Shown: positions 33,135-35,520 of the stretch, piece by piece
How positions within the stretch are numbered: position 1 is the first letter of the stretch
Layout: every line of letters starts with the position of its first letter
Source of the DNA: a virus
Reading direction: 5' to 3' (one strand)
IMG/VR virus record: IMGVR_UViG_3300035670_000735
Coordinates: 1-35,520 of that record
Length of the DNA stretch: 35,520 bases
The notes under the pieces: model-generated
Told to the model about the DNA's origin: nothing
Database searches by the model: none
The model's input: the letters and a program-made list of their open reading frames with translations, nothing else
Translations under genes and position numbers: made by a program

Positions 33135-33338
33135 ATGAATAAAATATTTCATAACCCCAACAATACCGACGATCCAATAAGCGTTTGCTTTAACGGCGAG
33201 ACGAAGACGCTAAAAAAATGGGCTGATGAATTAGGCATAAAACATGGTACACTTCATGGACGACTATTCAGACTCAAGTGGCCTATCTACGAAGCGTTTA
33301 CAGCTTCGGTCGAAAAAAAAGGACCGCGTCGGAAATGA
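33135..33338 (+). CDS. Stand-alone HTH domain related to the HNH endonuclease C terminus
   Basis: I use the ATG at 33135, not an upstream frame opening at 33000 that only shadows the previous gene. The 67-residue product has ISVCFNGETKTLKKWADELG at residues 15-34 and GTLHGRLFRLKWPIYEAF at 38-55. The same layout occurs, without gaps, in the C terminus of the HNH endonuclease at 34007-34612 (IYKETNLNLKEWSVKLK and following). This is the short helix-turn-helix seen at the end of phage HNH enzymes; here it is free-standing. It may be a remnant or a DNA-binding regulator. Its stop overlaps the next start (ATGA). Confidence 0.6.
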   Translation: MNKIFHNPNNTDDPISVCFNGETKTLKKWADELGIKHGTLHGRLFRLKWPIYEAFTASVEKKGPRRK

Positions 33339-33523
33339 AGAATATAAGTATCGACTTTGATCCAAATACAATCGAACAAAAACTACTAGAATTAGCTCGT
33401 AAAGACCGCATCGTGATTATAAACTGTGACGACGCACACGAAACTGAATCATGGATAAATTCACACATAAAATTTGTTCGCGCACTCATTTTTGAAGGAA
33501 CACTTTTCGTCATTAAACTTTAA
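33335..33523 (+). CDS. Hypothetical 62-aa protein
   Basis: The ATG at 33335 overlaps the previous stop as ATGA; the frame could open further upstream at 33278 but that part runs antisense to nothing and lacks its own Shine-Dalgarno. The protein is mixed alpha/beta (NTIEQKLLELARKDRIVIIN, later FVRALIFEGTLFVIKL) with no known motif. It lies in the rightward early operon just before the nuclease gene. Confidence 0.5.
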   Translation: MKNISIDFDPNTIEQKLLELARKDRIVIINCDDAHETESWINSHIKFVRALIFEGTLFVIKL

Positions 33524-33539
33524 AGCAAGGAGTAGCTTT

Positions 33540-33863
33540 ATGGCGTGTAATTCAAGAGCAAAGGGAGCCCGAGGAGAACGGTTTATCGCAGCGTGGATTC
33601 GTGGCGTACTTGGATTCGATGCGCGACGCGGCCAGCAGTACTGCGGTGCAAATGGAGACGCCGATGTCGTCGGGATTCCTGGAATTCATATTGAATCTAA
33701 ATTCGTACAAGCGCTTAACATAGATCGCGCAATGGAACAATCCGTGAGAGAAGCAGGACGAGACGTCCCGACAGTCTGGCACAAAAAAAATCGCGGAGAG
33801 CTTATGATCACTATCCGCGCAAACGATCTTATTAGATTTGCGAAAGCTATTATACCTTCTTAG
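33540..33863 (+). CDS. PD-(D/E)XK nuclease, Holliday-junction resolvase-like
   Basis: I start at the ATG at 33540, behind AAGGAG, not at the longer frame from 33474. The 107-residue product has the nuclease core: Glu13 in ARGERF, RRGQQY followed by GDADVV (Asp42), then HIESK (Glu52, Lys54), and a later Gln/His region. The order E...D...ExK with the flanking Q matches archaeal-Hjc-like phage resolvases and other small PD-(D/E)XK enzymes. It would cut branched recombination intermediates, in line with the RecT recombinase on the other side of the operator. Confidence 0.75.
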   Translation: MACNSRAKGARGERFIAAWIRGVLGFDARRGQQYCGANGDADVVGIPGIHIESKFVQALNIDRAMEQSVREAGRDVPTVWHKKNRGELMITIRANDLIRFAKAIIPS

Positions 33864-33957
33864 TAAATAGTTTTCTAATTATATTGTAAATTTCTATTGC
33901 TATTCTCGGCAATAAAAGAATAAGAATCTTTTTTAAGAATGTCAAAATAAACGGCAT
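33850..33957 (-). CDS. 35-aa hydrophobic-basic peptide (weak)
   Basis: The frame encodes MPFILTFLKKILILLLPRIA followed by a basic amphipathic end. No proper Shine-Dalgarno is seen and it runs opposite to both neighbours, overlapping the nuclease end by 14 nt. It is the only frame in the 143-bp gap 33864-34006. It may be a toxin- or lysis-type peptide or chance. Confidence 0.2.
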   Translation of the reverse strand: MPFILTFLKKILILLLPRIAIEIYNIIRKLFTKKV

Positions 33958-34006
33958 AACACCGAACCTAAGAATTTATTTTATTATATCACGAAAGTAA
34001 TAAAAA

Positions 34007-34612
34007 ATGGAGAAAGAAAATTTAGTTGGTAAAAAAATAGGACGATTATCTGTTATAAGACAAGAATCGCGAGATAAATTTTTTAATAGAATGTTCCTAT
34101 GTATTTGCGACTGTGGTAATGAAAAAACGGTCTCATTTAGTCATTTAAACAGCCGGCATACCATGTCTTGCGGTTGCTTAAAAAAAGAACCGAGACCGAG
34201 AAAACACGGCATGTCATGTTCTCCAGAATACTATACTTGGAGTGGTATGAAGGCGCGATGTAAGCCTGATACGAAAAATTATAATTGTCAAATATATGTG
34301 GCTAAAGGAATAAAATTATGTGATAGGTGGAAAAAATTTGAAAACTTTCTAGAAGATATGGGAACCAGACCGACACCGCAACATACACTAGATAGAATTG
34401 ATAACGATGGTAATTATGAACCAGGAAACTGTAGATGGGCTACAAAATCAGAGCAGGCCATAAACAGAAAAGGAGCAATTAACATTATTTATAAAGAAAC
34501 AAATTTAAACTTAAAAGAGTGGTCTGTAAAACTAAAAATTTCGTATTCATGCTTATATGCTAGAATCAAAAAAAGAAAATGGTCCATAGAAAAGGCGTTT
34601 AATACAAAATAA
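34007..34612 (+). CDS. HNH endonuclease with zinc-ribbon N terminus and HTH C terminus
   Basis: The 201-residue protein has three parts. The N-terminal half is a Cys-rich zinc-binding domain (CICDCG, later SCGCLKK). The middle carries the phage HNH core: YTWSGMKARC, GIKLCDRWKKF, DMGTRP, HTLDRIDNDGNYEPGNCRWA. The end is a helix-turn-helix (about 159-201) of the type found alone at 33135-33338. Such enzymes act as free-standing homing endonucleases or in packaging. The gene is more AT-rich than its neighbours and lies at the end of the rightward operon, convergent with the protease gene (14-nt overlap), as for a mobile gene. Confidence 0.8.
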   Translation: MEKENLVGKKIGRLSVIRQESRDKFFNRMFLCICDCGNEKTVSFSHLNSRHTMSCGCLKKEPRPRKHGMSCSPEYYTWSGMKARCKPDTKNYNCQIYVAKGIKLCDRWKKFENFLEDMGTRPTPQHTLDRIDNDGNYEPGNCRWATKSEQAINRKGAINIIYKETNLNLKEWSVKLKISYSCLYARIKKRKWSIEKAFNTK

Positions 34613-35432
34613 CAGCCGTAGCATGTTCTCCGATTCTATTGCACTTGAGCCCATTTGAATCAAGCATTTTCATTCTAATAAAGCCGTCTTCACCGTATTC
34701 TGTTCCCCAGCTGTTTCGAACCACCCAAACGTCTTTCTCAAAAGCTACAAGCTCCACTAAATGGTTCACATCTCTTCCGCGCGAACACGTGTTAAGCACG
34801 CCACCACCGTAATTCATAAAATCACCGCCTGCATAAACCGATACAGCTAACGGTCCGTAAAGTATCAACGCACGTTTAAGTTCATCCACACTCGGCTCAT
34901 CACCCTCTCCAATATAAAAATAATCTTTGATGGTGACGAGAGAATCGGTTTTATACTTGCACCGCGAATTACTTGCCGTATAAGGAAACTGCGATTCGTC
35001 AGGAAGCCCAAACTTCTTAACATAATCCCAAACAGCATTAAACCAGCCTCCGTTACATCCATAGTTATCTGAGCACGAGACAATCTCTTGAGGAGCTAAT
35101 ACAAGACGAGAGAAAAAAGGGCTTTTAATAATCAGCAAATCCTCAAGCTGCGATGTCGTACCAAAGCTATAGCACGAACCACACGACCCCTGGTTCTTTA
35201 CCGCACTTAATCCGCCAGGTGTAACAGCGCGCCAGTCAAAACTTTCAGGAAGCTGCGGTAAAACCGGAACGGACGATTTTCTCATTTCAACAAGGTCTTT
35301 CTTTTTTAACCCAGTTTCACGAGGAAATGTAAAGTCTTTTTTAAAAAAAGTAACAGCTTCTCCAAAAGCTCTGTTAGATGAGATTAAAAGAGAAAATAAA
35401 AAACAAAAACTAATTAGTCTTGCACTCAACAT
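34599..35432 (-). CDS. Papain-like (C1A) secreted cysteine protease, copy B, complete
   Basis: The 277-residue protein has a signal peptide (residues 1 to about 24), a pro-region of only about 35 residues, and a mature papain fold starting at LPESFDWRAV. QGSCGSC places the catalytic Cys at 87 with oxyanion Gln81. Further motifs are CSDNYGCNGGW (120-130), NHLVELV with His224 and NSWG with Asn240, so the catalytic set is complete. The I29-type inhibitory propeptide of eukaryotic relatives is absent. It would be exported and cleave proteins in the periplasm or outside the cell; the target is unknown. Its start overlaps the collagen-like gene. Such an enzyme is unusual for a phage. Confidence 0.9.
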   Translation of the reverse strand: MLSARLISFCFLFSLLISSNRAFGEAVTFFKKDFTFPRETGLKKKDLVEMRKSSVPVLPQLPESFDWRAVTPGGLSAVKNQGSCGSCYSFGTTSQLEDLLIIKSPFFSRLVLAPQEIVSCSDNYGCNGGWFNAVWDYVKKFGLPDESQFPYTASNSRCKYKTDSLVTIKDYFYIGEGDEPSVDELKRALILYGPLAVSVYAGGDFMNYGGGVLNTCSRGRDVNHLVELVAFEKDVWVVRNSWGTEYGEDGFIRMKMLDSNGLKCNRIGEHATAVILY

Positions 35433-35520
35433 ATTTTATCTCCCCAAATCCTTTTCTAGAAATTACAGCTTTTCCATCCTTAAAATCAGCATCGAAAAAC
35501 GCATTTCCAATCGCTAAAGA
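34874..35520. repeat. Right copy of the 647-bp near-repeat shared with the left end
   Basis: The same relation as described for 1-647, offset by 34873. The first 127 bp (34874-35000) and the last 56 bp (35465-35520) are identical to the left copy, the protease interior is diverged, and the contig ends inside the lipoprotein gene. The right copy shows the protease gene complete. Confidence 0.9.
35410..35520 (-). CDS. Collagen-like lipoprotein, copy B, C-terminal end only
   Basis: The frame open to the right edge encodes the last 36 residues, identical or nearly identical to copy A (end DGKAV-SRKGFGEIKYVECK, with one substitution seen). The stop at 35410 overlaps the protease start by 23 nt, the same arrangement as at 537-559. 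The rest of the gene, including the collagen stalk, would lie beyond the window. Confidence 0.8.
   Translation of the reverse strand, partial: SLAIGNAFFDADFKDGKAVISRKGFGEIKYVECKTN

Noticed and set aside
33000-33338. 112-aa rightward frame starting at 33000
   Set aside because: The first 45 codons overlap the Gly-rich gene in another frame and have no Shine-Dalgarno; the HTH product starts at 33135.

Overview
The window looks like an almost complete small tailed-phage genome (podovirus-type, short tail), most likely a metagenomic or isolate contig rather than a prophage. It has no integrase and no flanking bacterial housekeeping genes. A full leftward virion operon, a replication/recombination block and a divergent early block fit together with little spare DNA. 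I find no DNA polymerase, RNA polymerase, tRNA or CRISPR. The host is not certain. Low to moderate GC, several lipoproteins and a secreted papain-like protease would suit a Gram-negative host, possibly a Bdellovibrio-like predator, but that is only an inference.

Layout. 1-1285 (leftward): papain-like protease (cut by the edge), collagen-like lipoprotein and a helical small protein. 1387-2340 (rightward): four small genes, three of them membrane-associated or basic. 2337-3227 (leftward): M15 peptidase endolysin and a membrane/coiled-coil protein, probably the lysis region. 3370-25955 (leftward): the virion operon. Read in transcription order it is small terminase, large terminase, portal, scaffold, major capsid, a terminator-like hairpin, head-fibre-like protein, two small head proteins, head-tail adaptor, large tail nozzle-like protein, four internal-virion-like proteins, then tail fibre genes, closing at a strong terminator (3370-3400). 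26063-27303 (leftward): lipoprotein, cold-shock-like protein and a DUF3820-like protein, each behind structured leaders or terminators.

27345-27840 has no gene. It carries eleven copies of a GTTACA-core repeat in both orientations and is the best candidate replication origin. It sits beside a leftward set of SF3 helicase, AEP-type primase, SSB-like protein, RecT recombinase and a small Cro-like HTH protein. A pair of perfect 14-bp palindromes (32031-32081) separates the Cro-like gene from a rightward block (32099-34612) of small proteins, a PD-(D/E)XK nuclease and an HNH endonuclease. The phage therefore appears to start replication with its own primase-helicase and recombinase while borrowing the host polymerase.

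The most unusual part is at the two ends. 1-647 and 34874-35520 are two diverged copies of the same protease plus collagen-lipoprotein cassette, identical over the outer stretches and about 80% identical in a sampled stretch between them. Either the genome carries a tandem duplication, or it is circular or terminally redundant and two alleles of the cassette coexist in the population. A phage-encoded secreted cysteine protease overlapping a collagen-like lipoprotein is the leading candidate for an undescribed system.
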